DNA of 64,000 nt from Spirochaeta isovalerica. Its GTDB lineage: Bacteria; Spirochaetota; Spirochaetia; DSM-2461. Within the stretch, counting starts at the first letter, position 1, and each line of letters starts with the position of its first letter. The DNA lies in contig NZ_JACHGJ010000007.1 in assembly GCF_014207565.1 (NCBI RefSeq), forward strand, positions 186,001 through 250,000, read 5' to 3'. The translations under genes were made by a program, and so were the position numbers. Below the pieces are notes generated by a model. It was not told the DNA's origin and ran no database searches. It saw nothing but the letters and a program-made list of their open reading frames with translations. This document shows, piece by piece, positions 1 to 8,933 of this stretch.

Positions 1-15
1 CCCAATCCAGCGATT

Positions 16-1230
16 TTATTTTACAGTAAAGTATTTTTCAGGAACTTCCACATCGGGAGTTCCCATGTATCCTTTGCCCATGATGTAAGTATCCTGGTAG
101 ATAAGGATGTGGTTGTCAGCTCTGACTCCGGTTCCCGCATCTGTGTAGAAGCTGCCGTTCCACTCGGCACCCGGTGTGAACTTGGCGTAAGCTTTCTGCA
201 GGTCGGACATTTTAAGGAGCTCCGATTCGCCTTTGATTACGTTCATGGCGTGCTGCCCCAGACCGGCTGTTGTTGTATAGCCGTAGGAATAAGCCCATGT
301 ACCGAATCTTCCGGCTCCGCCTTTCTCTTTGATCGTGGCTTCAACTTTTTTCAGGATCGCCGGGAAATCGCCCTGCTCGGCTGAAAGGTCAATACCAAGA
401 GCTCCGGGATAACCCATGAGCGGAGAGGGAAGGTCGGCTTCAACAAAGTATCCGCCGTATTCGATAAGCTGCTTCAGCAGAGGTTCCGTATGCGCGTCGT
501 TAGTACAGAAGAAAGCTGTGTTCTGTCCGTATTTATCGATCCATGCGGGAACTTTTTCCAGAATGAACTGCTGGGCACCGGCGACGCCGACATCGCTTGT
601 GGGGTCGGGAGCAGTTTCGAAAACGAATTTGATTCCCATATCAGTAGCAGCCGCTTCGAAGATGGCTCTTCTTCTGGCCAGAGTCTCATAACTCATGTGC
701 CTGGGGAAAGAGATATGAACGAAAGTGTCCACGCCCAGCTTTTTGGCTGTATCGATGATGAGGTAACCTCTGGCAACAAAGTCGTTATTGATCGCCAGGT
801 CGGCGGCGCTTTCGATTGTTGCGGGATCTTCATGGGCTTCTCCTGCTATAAGGAGGATGTCCGGTCTTTTTTCGCGAACCCGTCTGAAGGCTTCTGTCGT
901 ACCGGGAATAGCCTGGTTGACGACGATGGCTTTCATCATGGGGTCATCGGCGAGACCGACGATCTGGGACATGGTTGTCTCCATTTCCTGCATGAAGTTG
1001 TCGGGATAGGTCACGTGCTGGATCATTCCTCCCTCTGCGACGGAACCGTACTCTTCGATCAGTCTTTCGGCACCGCGAAGATCATCTTCAGACTGGGATA
1101 CTGTTCCCGTTACAATACCGATGTGAAACTGTTCACCTGATTCGGAACCGGCTTCCTGGCTTCCTCCCGCATAGACGGAAGAGGCAAGAAGTGCTGTCAT
1201 CAGAAGAAAGACAAACAATTTTTTTTTCAT
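16..1230 (-). CDS. DUF3798 periplasmic binding-like protein
   Basis: 404-residue exported protein. It starts with a Lys-rich n-region and hydrophobic core ending SSVYAGGSQE, a junction typical of spirochaete binding proteins, so it should sit in the periplasm. The body (IGIVTGTVSQSEDD near residue 35, then alternating strands and helices) matches DUF3798, a family with a two-lobed periplasmic-binding fold of unknown ligand. I placed the start at 1230 because AGGGGA lies just upstream and a promoter ends at 1262; the frame stays open to 1290 but that part would lie in the promoter. It is divergent from the peptide importer. No permease is linked to it, so its transport or sensing partner is unknown. 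Confidence 0.8.
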   Translation of the reverse strand: MKKKLFVFLLMTALLASSVYAGGSQEAGSESGEQFHIGIVTGTVSQSEDDLRGAERLIEEYGSVAEGGMIQHVTYPDNFMQEMETTMSQIVGLADDPMMKAIVVNQAIPGTTEAFRRVREKRPDILLIAGEAHEDPATIESAADLAINNDFVARGYLIIDTAKKLGVDTFVHISFPRHMSYETLARRRAIFEAAATDMGIKFVFETAPDPTSDVGVAGAQQFILEKVPAWIDKYGQNTAFFCTNDAHTEPLLKQLIEYGGYFVEADLPSPLMGYPGALGIDLSAEQGDFPAILKKVEATIKEKGGAGRFGTWAYSYGYTTTAGLGQHAMNVIKGESELLKMSDLQKAYAKFTPGAEWNGSFYTDAGTGVRADNHILIYQDTYIMGKGYMGTPDVEVPEKYFTVK

Positions 1231-1261
1231 TCTTTTCCCCTTTTTTTGTTTAGATAAATTT

Positions 1262-1290
1262 ATCTTATGACGGAAAATTCGGGCTGACAA
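1262..1290 (-). promoter_or_regulatory. Promoter of the DUF3798 gene
   Basis: On the minus strand TTGTCA (1290-1285) and TAAGAT (1267-1262) are separated by 17 bp, a good sigma-70 pair. The predicted start near 1255 leaves a 25-nt leader carrying the AGGGGA ribosome site before the ATG at 1230. Confidence 0.6.
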
Positions 1291-1295
1291 GTTTT

Positions 1296-1660
1296 TTCGG
1301 GCCTTTTCTACTAATAGCGAATTTTGAGCACCTTGTTTTTACTATCTTCTCTTTTTACACCCTTCCATATTTCGTATTTCATGTTTTTAATTCGTTTCTC
1401 GTACATAAATCTTCAATTAGTCACCCCTTCGTGTGATAGAGGAAGAAAACTCAACTCCCGGGCACATCTATACGTATTCCGCACATAAAAGCGAATACAA
1501 AACGCAAAACTCCTATATAAACACCATTTACATCACTAAATGACTATCAAGAGCCTATTTTGATAATTTTTTTACGATTTAAAACATTAATGCTTTATGT
1601 ATTTCAATTTTCGGGTGTATGATAAGAGATTTCGAAATCAGCAAAGGCCATTTTACTTAA
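1296..1660. other. AT-rich divergent intergenic stretch, no gene seen
   Basis: This stretch between the two divergent promoters has no convincing coding frame on either strand. Apart from a 12-bp palindrome GATTTCGAAATC at 1628-1639, which could be a small operator, I see no structured element. Confidence 0.5.
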
Positions 1661-1666
1661 ACTATA

Positions 1667-1695
1667 TTTACATATTCCCGTTACTACTCCATAAT
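1667..1695 (+). promoter_or_regulatory. Promoter of the peptide ABC operon
   Basis: TTTACA (1667-1672) and CATAAT (1690-1695) are spaced by 17 bp. A start near 1702 would give a 20-nt leader with AAGGAG at 1709-1714 ahead of the ATG at 1722. Confidence 0.55.
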
Positions 1696-1721
1696 ATTGG
1701 AAAATATAAGGAGTTTTACTA

Positions 1722-3329
1722 ATGAAAAAAGTACTATTACTGTTACTTGCCTTGACTACGATTTCCGTTTCAGGCTTCGCAAAAGGTCAGCAAAGTGCCG
1801 ACGGAGATATGCCGGCCGCCGCTGGAGACAGCAAAGCCGGAGGAGTACTCGTTTTCGCCCATTCGGGAGATGCCGTAGGTCTTGACCCCGCCAGAGAGAC
1901 TGATGGCGAATCATTCATGATCGCCGACAATATCTACAATTGTCTGGTTGAGTTTAAACCCGGAACGACTGAAGTTATGCCCGCACTGGCAAAAAGCTGG
2001 GATGTATCCGCTGACGGGTTGGAATACGTTTTTCACCTGAGAGAGGGTGTAAAATTCCATGACGGAACCGATTTCAACGCCGACGCGGTTGTTTTCTCCC
2101 ATATGAGACAGCTCGATGAGAACCATCCGTATTTCGAATACGGCCCCTGGAAATACTGGGGATATATGGATATGAGCGCCATTGTTAAAGATATTGAAGC
2201 TGTAGATACATACACTGTAAAATACACTCTTAACAAGCCCGAAGCTCCCTTTATCGCCAACCTGGCTATGAACTTCGCTGTTATCGTTTCCCCCACAGCT
2301 GTTGAAATGTATAAAGAAGACTACACAAACAACCCCGTTGGAACCGGTCCTTTCAAATTCGTTTCCTGGACGAAAGATGACAACATCGTTGTTGAAAGAA
2401 ACGAAGACTACTGGGGACAGAAAGCCTACCTGGACAGAGTTATCTTCAAAGTCATCCCCGATGCAACGGCGAGAACTCTGGCTCTCAAGAAAGGCGAAGT
2501 TGATATTATTGACTTCCCCTCTCCCGAAGATATCCCCGGAATCAAAGCGACCGATGGTCTCAAAGTTGTCGAGCAGGCCGGCCTTAACGTAGGTTACCTG
2601 GCACTCAACTGTGAAAAAGAGCCTTTCGACAACAAACTGGTTCGCCAGGCTGTCAACTACGCCATCAACAAACAGGACATCATCGACGGTGTGTACGGCG
2701 GAATGGGACAGGCTGCCAAGAACCCCCTTCCTCCCGGAATGTGGTCCTATAACGATGAAATCGAAGATTATCCCTACGATCCCGCAAAAGCCAAGGCTCT
2801 TCTCGCCGAAGCCGGATACGCTGACGGATTCTCCACGACTCTCTGGGCCATGCCCGTTTCCAGACCTTACAACCCCAATGGTAAGAAAGTTGCCGAAATC
2901 ATGCAGGCAAACCTGGCCGATGTGGGCATCGATGCCGCTATAACCTCCTATGACTGGGGTACTTACCTGGACAAGACTGACATGGGCGAGCACGACATGG
3001 CTCTTCTCGGATGGACCGGAGACAACGGCGACCCCGACAACTTCCTCTGGGTTCTCCTTTCCGCTCCCGCCGCGGTGAAACCTGCCGGAAACATCGCATT
3101 CTGGAAAAACGAAGAGTTCACTTCCATCATAAAGGAAGCAAAAGAAACAGCTGATCAGGCCAGAAGAACCGCTCTTTACGAAGAAGCTCAGGTTATCTTC
3201 AAAGAAGAAGCTCCCTGGGTAACTCTGGCACACTCACTCGTAGTAGAGCCTATGAAAGAAGAAGTTATGGGATTTGTACTCTACCCCACAGGAAAGAGAG
3301 TTTTCTCTGAAGTATGGCTTCAGAAATAA
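1722..3329 (+). CDS. Peptide ABC transporter substrate-binding protein
   Basis: 535-residue solute-binding protein of family 5 (DppA/OppA type). Signal peptide at residues 1-21 (MKKVLLLLL...SGFAKG), followed by the typical opening VLVFAHSGDAVGLDPA and the motif NIYNCLVEF, then LREGVKFHDGTDFNADAVVFS near residue 110, all hallmarks of this family. It should capture di- or oligopeptides (some members bind sugars or nickel; ligand not decidable here) and deliver them to the permeases encoded next. Good AAGGAG ribosome site. First gene of a five-gene operon; a hairpin after its stop probably keeps it expressed above the membrane parts. Confidence 0.9.
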   Translation: MKKVLLLLLALTTISVSGFAKGQQSADGDMPAAAGDSKAGGVLVFAHSGDAVGLDPARETDGESFMIADNIYNCLVEFKPGTTEVMPALAKSWDVSADGLEYVFHLREGVKFHDGTDFNADAVVFSHMRQLDENHPYFEYGPWKYWGYMDMSAIVKDIEAVDTYTVKYTLNKPEAPFIANLAMNFAVIVSPTAVEMYKEDYTNNPVGTGPFKFVSWTKDDNIVVERNEDYWGQKAYLDRVIFKVIPDATARTLALKKGEVDIIDFPSPEDIPGIKATDGLKVVEQAGLNVGYLALNCEKEPFDNKLVRQAVNYAINKQDIIDGVYGGMGQAAKNPLPPGMWSYNDEIEDYPYDPAKAKALLAEAGYADGFSTTLWAMPVSRPYNPNGKKVAEIMQANLADVGIDAAITSYDWGTYLDKTDMGEHDMALLGWTGDNGDPDNFLWVLLSAPAAVKPAGNIAFWKNEEFTSIIKEAKETADQARRTALYEEAQVIFKEEAPWVTLAHSLVVEPMKEEVMGFVLYPTGKRVFSEVWLQK

Positions 3330-3353
3330 TTGATTGATTAAAAAAAGAATTCG

Positions 3354-3385
3354 GGCAGAGGCGCTGCAAAGTGTCTCTGCCTTTT
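3354..3385 (+). terminator. Intra-operon hairpin (partial terminator)
   Basis: GGCAGAG (3354-3360) pairs with CTCTGCC (3375-3381), extended inward by four G-U/G-C pairs, loop TGCAAA, followed by only four T. It sits between the binding-protein gene and the first permease gene. A weak terminator or 3' stabiliser here would raise the binding protein over the permeases, a known pattern for importer operons. Confidence 0.65.
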
Positions 3386-3401
3386 AATTGGAAAAAACAG
3401 A

Positions 3402-4418
3402 ATGCTTAAATACATCTTAAAAAGACTGGCTCTTCTTCTTCCAACTCTTTTCGGTGTCGTAACACTGGTATTTTTTATGATAGCCCTTGCACCGGGAGAT
3501 CCGGCGCGGGTTATGCTGGGAGAAAGAGCGACAGCCGAGAGCGTGGAGCAGCTGCGCCATGATCTGGGGCTGGATAAACCTCTCTATGTGCAGTACGGAC
3601 TCTATCTCCAGAGGGTCGTTAAACTCGATCTGGGAAAGTCCATTAAATCGGGACAGAAAGTCTCCGAAGAGATCTGGGATCATTTCCCGGCCACGATCGA
3701 GCTGACTATCTGGGCCATGATCTTCTCCACGGTTGTGGGGATAATCATCGGAGTCCTTTCGGCTACGAGGAAAAACGGATGGATCGATTTCGCCTCCATG
3801 GGAGGGGCGCTGATGGGGGTATCCATGCCTGTCTTCTGGCTGGCACTTGTTCTCATCATGATCTTCTCCGTACATTTTGATATGTTTCCCACCGGCGGAC
3901 GTATGAATATCCGCTATTACTTCACTCCCATTACAGGACTTTATGTTCTGGACGGCATTCTTATCTTCCTTAAATCGGGAGATATCAAAGTCTTTATCTC
4001 GGCACTCCATCATCTGGTACTGCCCGCTATCGCCCTCGGAACCATCCCGCTGGCTATCATTGCGAGAATCACGAGGAGTTCCATGCTGGAAGTTCTCAAT
4101 CAGGACTATATAAAAACAGCCAGAAGCGCCGGAATCAAAGAGAGAAAGGTGATCTACCGCTACGCTTTAAAGAATGCTCTGCTTCCTATTATAACTGTCA
4201 TCGGGCTCCAGTTCGGGCTGCTCCTTTCGGGTGCCATTCTGACCGAGACGGTTTTTGCCTGGCCGGGGATTGGAAAATGGATATACCATGCCATTGAAGC
4301 CCGGGACTATCCCGCCGTTCAGGGAGGCATCATAGTTATTTCGACGACATTCGTCCTAATCAATCTTGTTGTGGATATTCTCTACTCCATTGTCAATCCG
4401 AAAATCAGGCTCAGTTAG
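3402..4418 (+). CDS. Peptide ABC transporter permease (DppB type)
   Basis: 338-residue inner-membrane permease. The N-terminus MLKYILKRLALLLPTLFGV and the following VTLVFFMIALAPGDPA are the DppB/OppB signature; about six membrane helices follow. The EAA loop that touches the ATPases is near residues 240-260 (IKTARSAGIKERKVIYRYAL). It pairs with the next gene product to form the peptide channel. It lies 72 bp downstream of the binding-protein gene and 14 bp before the second permease. Confidence 0.9.
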   Translation: MLKYILKRLALLLPTLFGVVTLVFFMIALAPGDPARVMLGERATAESVEQLRHDLGLDKPLYVQYGLYLQRVVKLDLGKSIKSGQKVSEEIWDHFPATIELTIWAMIFSTVVGIIIGVLSATRKNGWIDFASMGGALMGVSMPVFWLALVLIMIFSVHFDMFPTGGRMNIRYYFTPITGLYVLDGILIFLKSGDIKVFISALHHLVLPAIALGTIPLAIIARITRSSMLEVLNQDYIKTARSAGIKERKVIYRYALKNALLPIITVIGLQFGLLLSGAILTETVFAWPGIGKWIYHAIEARDYPAVQGGIIVISTTFVLINLVVDILYSIVNPKIRLS

Positions 4419-4432
4419 GTGGAGAAATAAAT

Positions 4433-5308
4433 ATGGAAAATACAGAACAGAAAACACTTGAAAAAAACAGCCTGTTCAGAGAAGCCCTGTTTCAACTCAA
4501 AGGAAACAAACCGGCTATCATAGGCTTTATAATTATTGCGGCTTTTATCATAATGGCCCTTTTCGCACCCTATCTGACCCCCTTCTCACCGACGGATCAG
4601 GATATTTCCATAAGGAAAACAGCTCCTTTTGTAACGGAACATCTGCTGGGAACAGACGACCTCGGCAGAGACCTTCTGACAAGAATCATCTTCGGATCGA
4701 GGATATCTCTTATAATTGGAACTATTTCCGTAGGCATATCCCTCACGTTCGGAATTCTTATCGGGTTGCTCAGCGGCTATATCGGCGGCTGGTTTGACAA
4801 TATTGTCCAGCGGCTTGTCGATATCATGCTGGCCTTCCCCTATATCCTGCTGACGATTGTTATCGTAGCCCTTCTGGGGCCGTCACTGGTCAACGCGATG
4901 ATCGCCATAGGTATTTCACAAATCCCCAGCTATATCAGAGTCGTAAGAGCCTCGGTACTGGCGGAAAAGGAAAATGATTACGTTACGGCCGAAAGGTCCC
5001 TGGGAGCTTCTGACTGGGAGCTTATGTTCAAATCGATTCTTCCCAACTGTATCGCGCCTATTTTCGTTCAGGCGACACTGGGTATCGGAAACGCCATTCT
5101 CAGTTCGGCAGCGCTGTCCTTTCTCGGTCTCGGCGCTCAGCCGCCGACTCCTGAATGGGGACTTATGATTGCCAGCTCCCGGGAATTCGTCACGTCTGCC
5201 TGGTGGATCGTCACTTTCCCCGGTATAGCCGTCTTCCTGACGGTACTGGGATTCAACCTGCTGGCCGACGGATTGCGCGATGTTTTAGACCCAAGGATGA
5301 AAAGCTGA
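4433..5308 (+). CDS. Peptide ABC transporter permease (DppC type)
   Basis: 291-residue inner-membrane permease, DppC/OppC type. A cytoplasmic N-terminus is followed by the first helix and the conserved segment HLLGTDDLGRDLLTRIIFGS near residue 70, diagnostic of this subfamily. The EAA loop (YVTAERSLGASDWELMFKSI) is near residues 182-201. The end LADGLRDVLDPRMKS is the standard C-terminus. It partners the DppB-type protein; the first ATPase gene starts 1 bp after its stop. Confidence 0.9.
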   Translation: MENTEQKTLEKNSLFREALFQLKGNKPAIIGFIIIAAFIIMALFAPYLTPFSPTDQDISIRKTAPFVTEHLLGTDDLGRDLLTRIIFGSRISLIIGTISVGISLTFGILIGLLSGYIGGWFDNIVQRLVDIMLAFPYILLTIVIVALLGPSLVNAMIAIGISQIPSYIRVVRASVLAEKENDYVTAERSLGASDWELMFKSILPNCIAPIFVQATLGIGNAILSSAALSFLGLGAQPPTPEWGLMIASSREFVTSAWWIVTFPGIAVFLTVLGFNLLADGLRDVLDPRMKS

Positions 5309-5309
5309 T

Positions 5310-6320
5310 ATGAAAAATACAAACACAAATGAAACGCTCCTATCCATGGAGAATGTCAATGTCAGTTTCAAAACTCACAGAGGAACTGTCAGGGCTGTCC
5401 GTGACCTTAACCTGAAAATACGCAAGGGCGACACTCTGGCTCTGGTCGGAGAATCGGGATGCGGGAAATCGGTTACGGCCCATACGATCAACCAGCTGAT
5501 CCCCATGCCTCCCGGCGTCATCGAAAGCGGCAAGGTCGTTTTCGAAGGACGGGATCTTCTGAAACTGGATATCAAAGAAGTCGCCAAGTTGCGGGGAGAG
5601 AAGATATCCATGATCTTTCAGGAACCCATGACTTCGCTCAACCCGGTCTTCAAAATCGGAGATCAGATCGCCGAAGTCTTTATGACCCACCGGAAAATCT
5701 CCAAAAAGGAAGCTCTGAAAAGAACAGTCGATCTTCTCAATCTGGTTAAGATACCGGCAGCGGAAAAGAGAATTAACGACTACCCCCATCAGCTGTCGGG
5801 AGGAATGAGGCAGCGCGCCATGATAGCCATGGCCCTGGCGTCTCCGGAACCGGGACTGCTCATCGCCGACGAGCCGACGACGGCTCTGGACGTAACCATT
5901 CAGGCGCAGATTCTCCGGCTCATTTCCGATCTGAAAAAAGACGTGAACATGTCCGTCCTTCTGATTACCCACGATATGGGAGTCGTAGCGGAAACGGCGG
6001 ACCGGGTCGTCGTTATGTATGCCGGCAGAAAAGTCGAGGAAGCCGATGTTTTCTCCCTGTTCGAGAATCCGAAACACCCCTATACGCTTGGGCTGCTCAA
6101 CTCTCTTCCCTCCAACGAGAAATATCGCAACGCGGAACGGCTCGAGGCCATAAAAGGTACCATTCCCGATCTGCTGACAATCGGCGATGGCTGTCCCTTT
6201 GAAAACCGGTGCCCCAATGCCGGCCCCAAATGTTCCGGAACCTTCCCAGAAGAGACAAAAATCGGGGAAGACCATTCGGTCTGGTGCCACTACCTTGAGA
6301 ATCAGGAGCCTTCAAAATGA
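5310..6320 (+). CDS. Peptide ABC transporter ATPase (DppD type)
   Basis: 336-residue ATP-binding subunit. Walker A GESGCGKS near residue 49, Q-loop MIFQEPMTSLNP, signature LSGGMRQR and Walker B LLIADEPTTALD are intact. The C-terminal extension carries the oligopeptide-transporter cysteines (CPFENRCPNAGPKC), a motif found in DppD/OppD. It drives peptide uptake together with the DppF-type subunit, whose gene overlaps its end by 4 bp (translational coupling). Confidence 0.92.
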   Translation: MKNTNTNETLLSMENVNVSFKTHRGTVRAVRDLNLKIRKGDTLALVGESGCGKSVTAHTINQLIPMPPGVIESGKVVFEGRDLLKLDIKEVAKLRGEKISMIFQEPMTSLNPVFKIGDQIAEVFMTHRKISKKEALKRTVDLLNLVKIPAAEKRINDYPHQLSGGMRQRAMIAMALASPEPGLLIADEPTTALDVTIQAQILRLISDLKKDVNMSVLLITHDMGVVAETADRVVVMYAGRKVEEADVFSLFENPKHPYTLGLLNSLPSNEKYRNAERLEAIKGTIPDLLTIGDGCPFENRCPNAGPKCSGTFPEETKIGEDHSVWCHYLENQEPSK

Positions 6321-7288
6321 AAGAGAATTTACTGGAAGTTAAAAACCTGAAAACCTATTTCACTTTGAAAAGCGACAGGATCGGGGCCGAACCGGAAGTG
6401 GTCAAAGCTGTCAATGATCTGTCCTTTGAAGTGAAAAAAGGGGAAATCCTCGGTGTCGTCGGCGAATCGGGCTGCGGAAAGTCGACGCTGGGCAAAACCA
6501 TTATGCGTTTGAACCATAAAACCGAGGGAACCATAAGCTATAAAGGTTCGGAAATATTCGATCTGGATAAAAATGAACTGAAGGATTTCCGGAAAGAGAT
6601 GCAGATGGTCTTTCAGGATCCCTTCTCTTCTCTCAATCCCCGGAAAAAAGTCGGAGACCTGCTGGCCCAGCCGCTTAAGATTCACGGCATGACCGATAAA
6701 AAGGAAATCGATGAGAAAATCGACGCCATTATGAGAGAAGTGGGAATCAACCCCGCCTACAAAGGACGGTTTCCCCATCAGTTTTCCGGAGGCCAGAGAC
6801 AGAGAATCGGAATCGCCCGGGCTCTGATGCTCAATCCCGAGTTTATAATCTGCGACGAAGCAGTTTCGGCTCTGGACGTTTCAATTCAGGCCCAGGTGAT
6901 CAACCTGCTCCTGGATCTTCACGATAAATACGGCTTCACCTATATTTTTATCGCCCATGATCTGGCCGTCGTCGAGTTTATCTCCACACGGATTCTGGTT
7001 ATGTATCTGGGCAAGATCGTTGAAACGGCTGACAAGGATGTACTGGTCAAAACCCATATGCATCCCTATACGAAGGCGCTGTTCAACGCTTTCCCCGCGA
7101 CCGATCCCCACGGGCGGGAGAATAAAGAACAGGTGGTGATGGGGGATGTTCCCTCGCCGATCAAACCGCCGTCGGGCTGCCATTTCCACCCCCGCTGCCC
7201 CCATGCGAAGGACATCTGCCGGGAGAAATACCCGGAACTGAAGGAAGTGGAACCGGGCCATAAAGTGGCCTGCTGGCTCTACGAATAA
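6317..7288 (+). CDS. Peptide ABC transporter ATPase (DppF type)
   Basis: 323-residue second ATPase of the importer. Walker A GESGCGKST, Q-loop MVFQDPFSSLNPRKKV, signature FSGGQRQR and Walker B FIICDEAVSALD are all visible. The C-terminal cysteine block (CHFHPRCPHAKDIC) fits DppF/OppF. Last gene of the operon; it overlaps the preceding ATPase gene and is followed by a strong terminator at 7307-7350. Confidence 0.92.
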   Translation: MKENLLEVKNLKTYFTLKSDRIGAEPEVVKAVNDLSFEVKKGEILGVVGESGCGKSTLGKTIMRLNHKTEGTISYKGSEIFDLDKNELKDFRKEMQMVFQDPFSSLNPRKKVGDLLAQPLKIHGMTDKKEIDEKIDAIMREVGINPAYKGRFPHQFSGGQRQRIGIARALMLNPEFIICDEAVSALDVSIQAQVINLLLDLHDKYGFTYIFIAHDLAVVEFISTRILVMYLGKIVETADKDVLVKTHMHPYTKALFNAFPATDPHGRENKEQVVMGDVPSPIKPPSGCHFHPRCPHAKDICREKYPELKEVEPGHKVACWLYE

Positions 7289-7306
7289 AAAGATTTTCTT
7301 GAATGC

Positions 7307-7350
7307 AAGCTGCTGAAAAAGCCTGAACGGCCGGATCGGCAGCTTTTTTT
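7307..7350 (+). terminator. Terminator of the peptide ABC operon
   Basis: AAGCTGC (7307-7313) pairs with GCAGCTT (7339-7345); a run of seven T (7344-7350) follows. It ends directly before the phosphate-type promoter of pstS. Confidence 0.8.
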
Positions 7351-7354
7351 ACAA

Positions 7355-7408
7355 TTAACTGATTCTTAACATAACCCTAATCTTTTCCAAAAATAGCTCC
7401 CCTATCTT
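7355..7408 (+). promoter_or_regulatory. Pho-box promoter of pstS
   Basis: TTAACT (7355-7360), TTAACA (7366-7371) and CTAATC (7377-7382) are spaced exactly 11 bp start to start; a weaker fourth unit would fall at 7388. A -10 hexamer TATCTT lies at 7403-7408, 20 bp after the third repeat. Direct repeats at 11-bp spacing replacing a -35 box are the hallmark of PhoB/PhoP operators. The same layout recurs before pstC and before the chemoreceptor gene at 13754. Confidence 0.75.
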
Positions 7409-7463
7409 GTGTTCAACAAAAGAGAATAATTTGCAATGCAAATATATAAAGGAGTTTTTTACG

Positions 7464-8456
7464 ATGAAAAAAGCACTGACAATGGTACTGGCCGCTCTTG
7501 TAGCCGCAACTGTATTCGCCGGCGGACAGCAGGAAGGCGCTAAAGCTGATGATGGAAAATTCGCATGGATTATCGAATCTGAAGACGGAGTTCTTCCCGG
7601 AGTCAATCCCCTTGAAGTAAGCGGAGACATAATCACCGCGGGATCTTCCACAGTATTCCCCCTTTCCGAAGCCATGGCTGAAAGATTCGCCGATGAAGGT
7701 TACGCCTTCAACATAACAGTTGACTCAATCGGTTCAGGCGCCGGATTCGAAAGATTCTGCGTTGCCGGAGAAACCGATATCTCCAACGCATCCAGACCTA
7801 TAAAAGACAAAGAGAGAACAGCCGCTGCCGAAATCGGAAGAGACCCCATCGAGTTCAGAGTGGGAACAGACGCCCTTGCCGTAACCGTTTCAAAAAACAA
7901 CACTTTCGTTAAAGATGTAACTATGGAAGAACTGGCTAAAATCTTCACTGCTGAAAAATGGAGCGATGTAAGATCCAGCTGGCCCAATGAAAAAATCCTC
8001 AAGTTCATCCCCGGAACGGACTCGGGAACTTTCGACTACTTTGTTGAAGAAGTATACGATAAAGATTCCGCCGCTCTTCTCGGAGCCTCGGACCTGCAGA
8101 TGTCTGAAGATGATAACATCCTCGTACAGGGTATCTCCGAGTCTCCCTACGGAATCGGTTTCTTCGGATACGCTTACTACGTTGAAAACAAAGATATCCT
8201 CTCGGTCCTCAATATCGACGGTGTCGAGCCCAACAAAGCCAACGTAGACGCAGCAGCCTACCCCCTGGCAAGACCTCTGTTCATCTACTCCGATGCCCAG
8301 ATTATGAAATCCAAGCCCCAGGTTGCCGCTTTCATCGCCTTCTACCTGACTTATGTCAATGAAGAAATTACAAGAGTCGGTTACTTCCCCGCCAACGAAA
8401 TTGTTCTGGACGGCGGAAAACAGGCCTGGCTGAAAGCTGTCGAAGGGATGTACTGA
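7464..8456 (+). CDS. pstS: Phosphate ABC transporter substrate-binding protein
   Basis: 330-residue periplasmic phosphate-binding protein. Signal peptide MKKALTMVLAALVAATVFAGG, then ITAGSSTVFPLSEAMAERF near residue 57, the phosphate-coordinating SSTV segment, followed by DSIGSGAGFERFC and GTDSGTFDYF, all PstS family landmarks. The ATG at 7464 has AAAGGAG upstream. It should feed PstCAB encoded 1.4 kb downstream, but it is a separate transcription unit: own Pho-box promoter, own terminator at 8493, and two minus-strand genes in between. Confidence 0.92.
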   Translation: MKKALTMVLAALVAATVFAGGQQEGAKADDGKFAWIIESEDGVLPGVNPLEVSGDIITAGSSTVFPLSEAMAERFADEGYAFNITVDSIGSGAGFERFCVAGETDISNASRPIKDKERTAAAEIGRDPIEFRVGTDALAVTVSKNNTFVKDVTMEELAKIFTAEKWSDVRSSWPNEKILKFIPGTDSGTFDYFVEEVYDKDSAALLGASDLQMSEDDNILVQGISESPYGIGFFGYAYYVENKDILSVLNIDGVEPNKANVDAAAYPLARPLFIYSDAQIMKSKPQVAAFIAFYLTYVNEEITRVGYFPANEIVLDGGKQAWLKAVEGMY

Positions 8457-8492
8457 TTCATTACTTTCGCACAGAAAAGCTGAAATGATAAC

Positions 8493-8525
8493 GAAGACCG
8501 CATTCCTGCGGTCTTCTTCTTTTTC
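8493..8525 (+). terminator. Terminator of pstS
   Basis: GAAGACCGCA (8493-8502), loop TTCC, TGCGGTCTTC (8507-8516), then TTCTTTTTC. A 10-bp perfect stem with a tetraloop. The minus-strand lipoprotein gene ends at its foot. Confidence 0.85.
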
Positions 8526-8880
8526 AGGGATTGGCCTTCAGCTCCTCCTCGAGCTTCCCCAGCTCTCTTTCGATCCAGAGCCGGGAAGGCGGCAGACCGT
8601 TCTCTAAAAGATAGGCTCTGAAATCCTCTAGGTGAAGTTTAGCTTCATCGCGTAAATTCAATCTGACTTCAGAGTAAACCAGATTATAGTAAATATCGCA
8701 GATTTCCTCTCTGCCCCTCGATAACCGGGGATAGAGAATTCCGATTCCCGCAGACCTTGCCTCTTCCCAACGTCCCTGCCGATTCAATTCAGTCAGATCC
8801 TCACCGCTTTCAATTGTGGAACAGCCGTTCAGGATGAAAACCAATAATAGTGATAACCATGCCATTACTTTTCGTCTCAT
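8524..8880 (-). CDS. Small lipoprotein, TPR-like helical
   Basis: 118 residues. Signal peptide with lipobox LNGC, so it should be lipid-anchored at a membrane. The mature part is helical (LTELNRQGRWEEARSAGIGI, then two more amphipathic helices) and resembles one or two tetratricopeptide units; I recognise no family. The start at 8880 is set by AGGAGGT upstream. It sits downstream of the LuxR-type regulator on the same strand, inside the pst locus; a phosphate-related role is only suggested by position. Confidence 0.65.
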   Translation of the reverse strand: MRRKVMAWLSLLLVFILNGCSTIESGEDLTELNRQGRWEEARSAGIGILYPRLSRGREEICDIYYNLVYSEVRLNLRDEAKLHLEDFRAYLLENGLPPSRLWIERELGKLEEELKANP

Positions 8881-8933
8881 ATAGACCTCCTGACTCAAAA
8901 CTAGGGTCATATATGAAATTCAGATATAGAACT

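Noticed and set aside
490-1140. 216-codon plus-strand frame
   Set aside because: Shadow of the DUF3798 gene on the other strand.
1911-3233. 440-codon open frame on the minus strand
   Set aside because: It is the antisense shadow of the peptide-binding protein gene; the composition is unlike a protein (Gly/Val/Phe-rich) and it has no family likeness.
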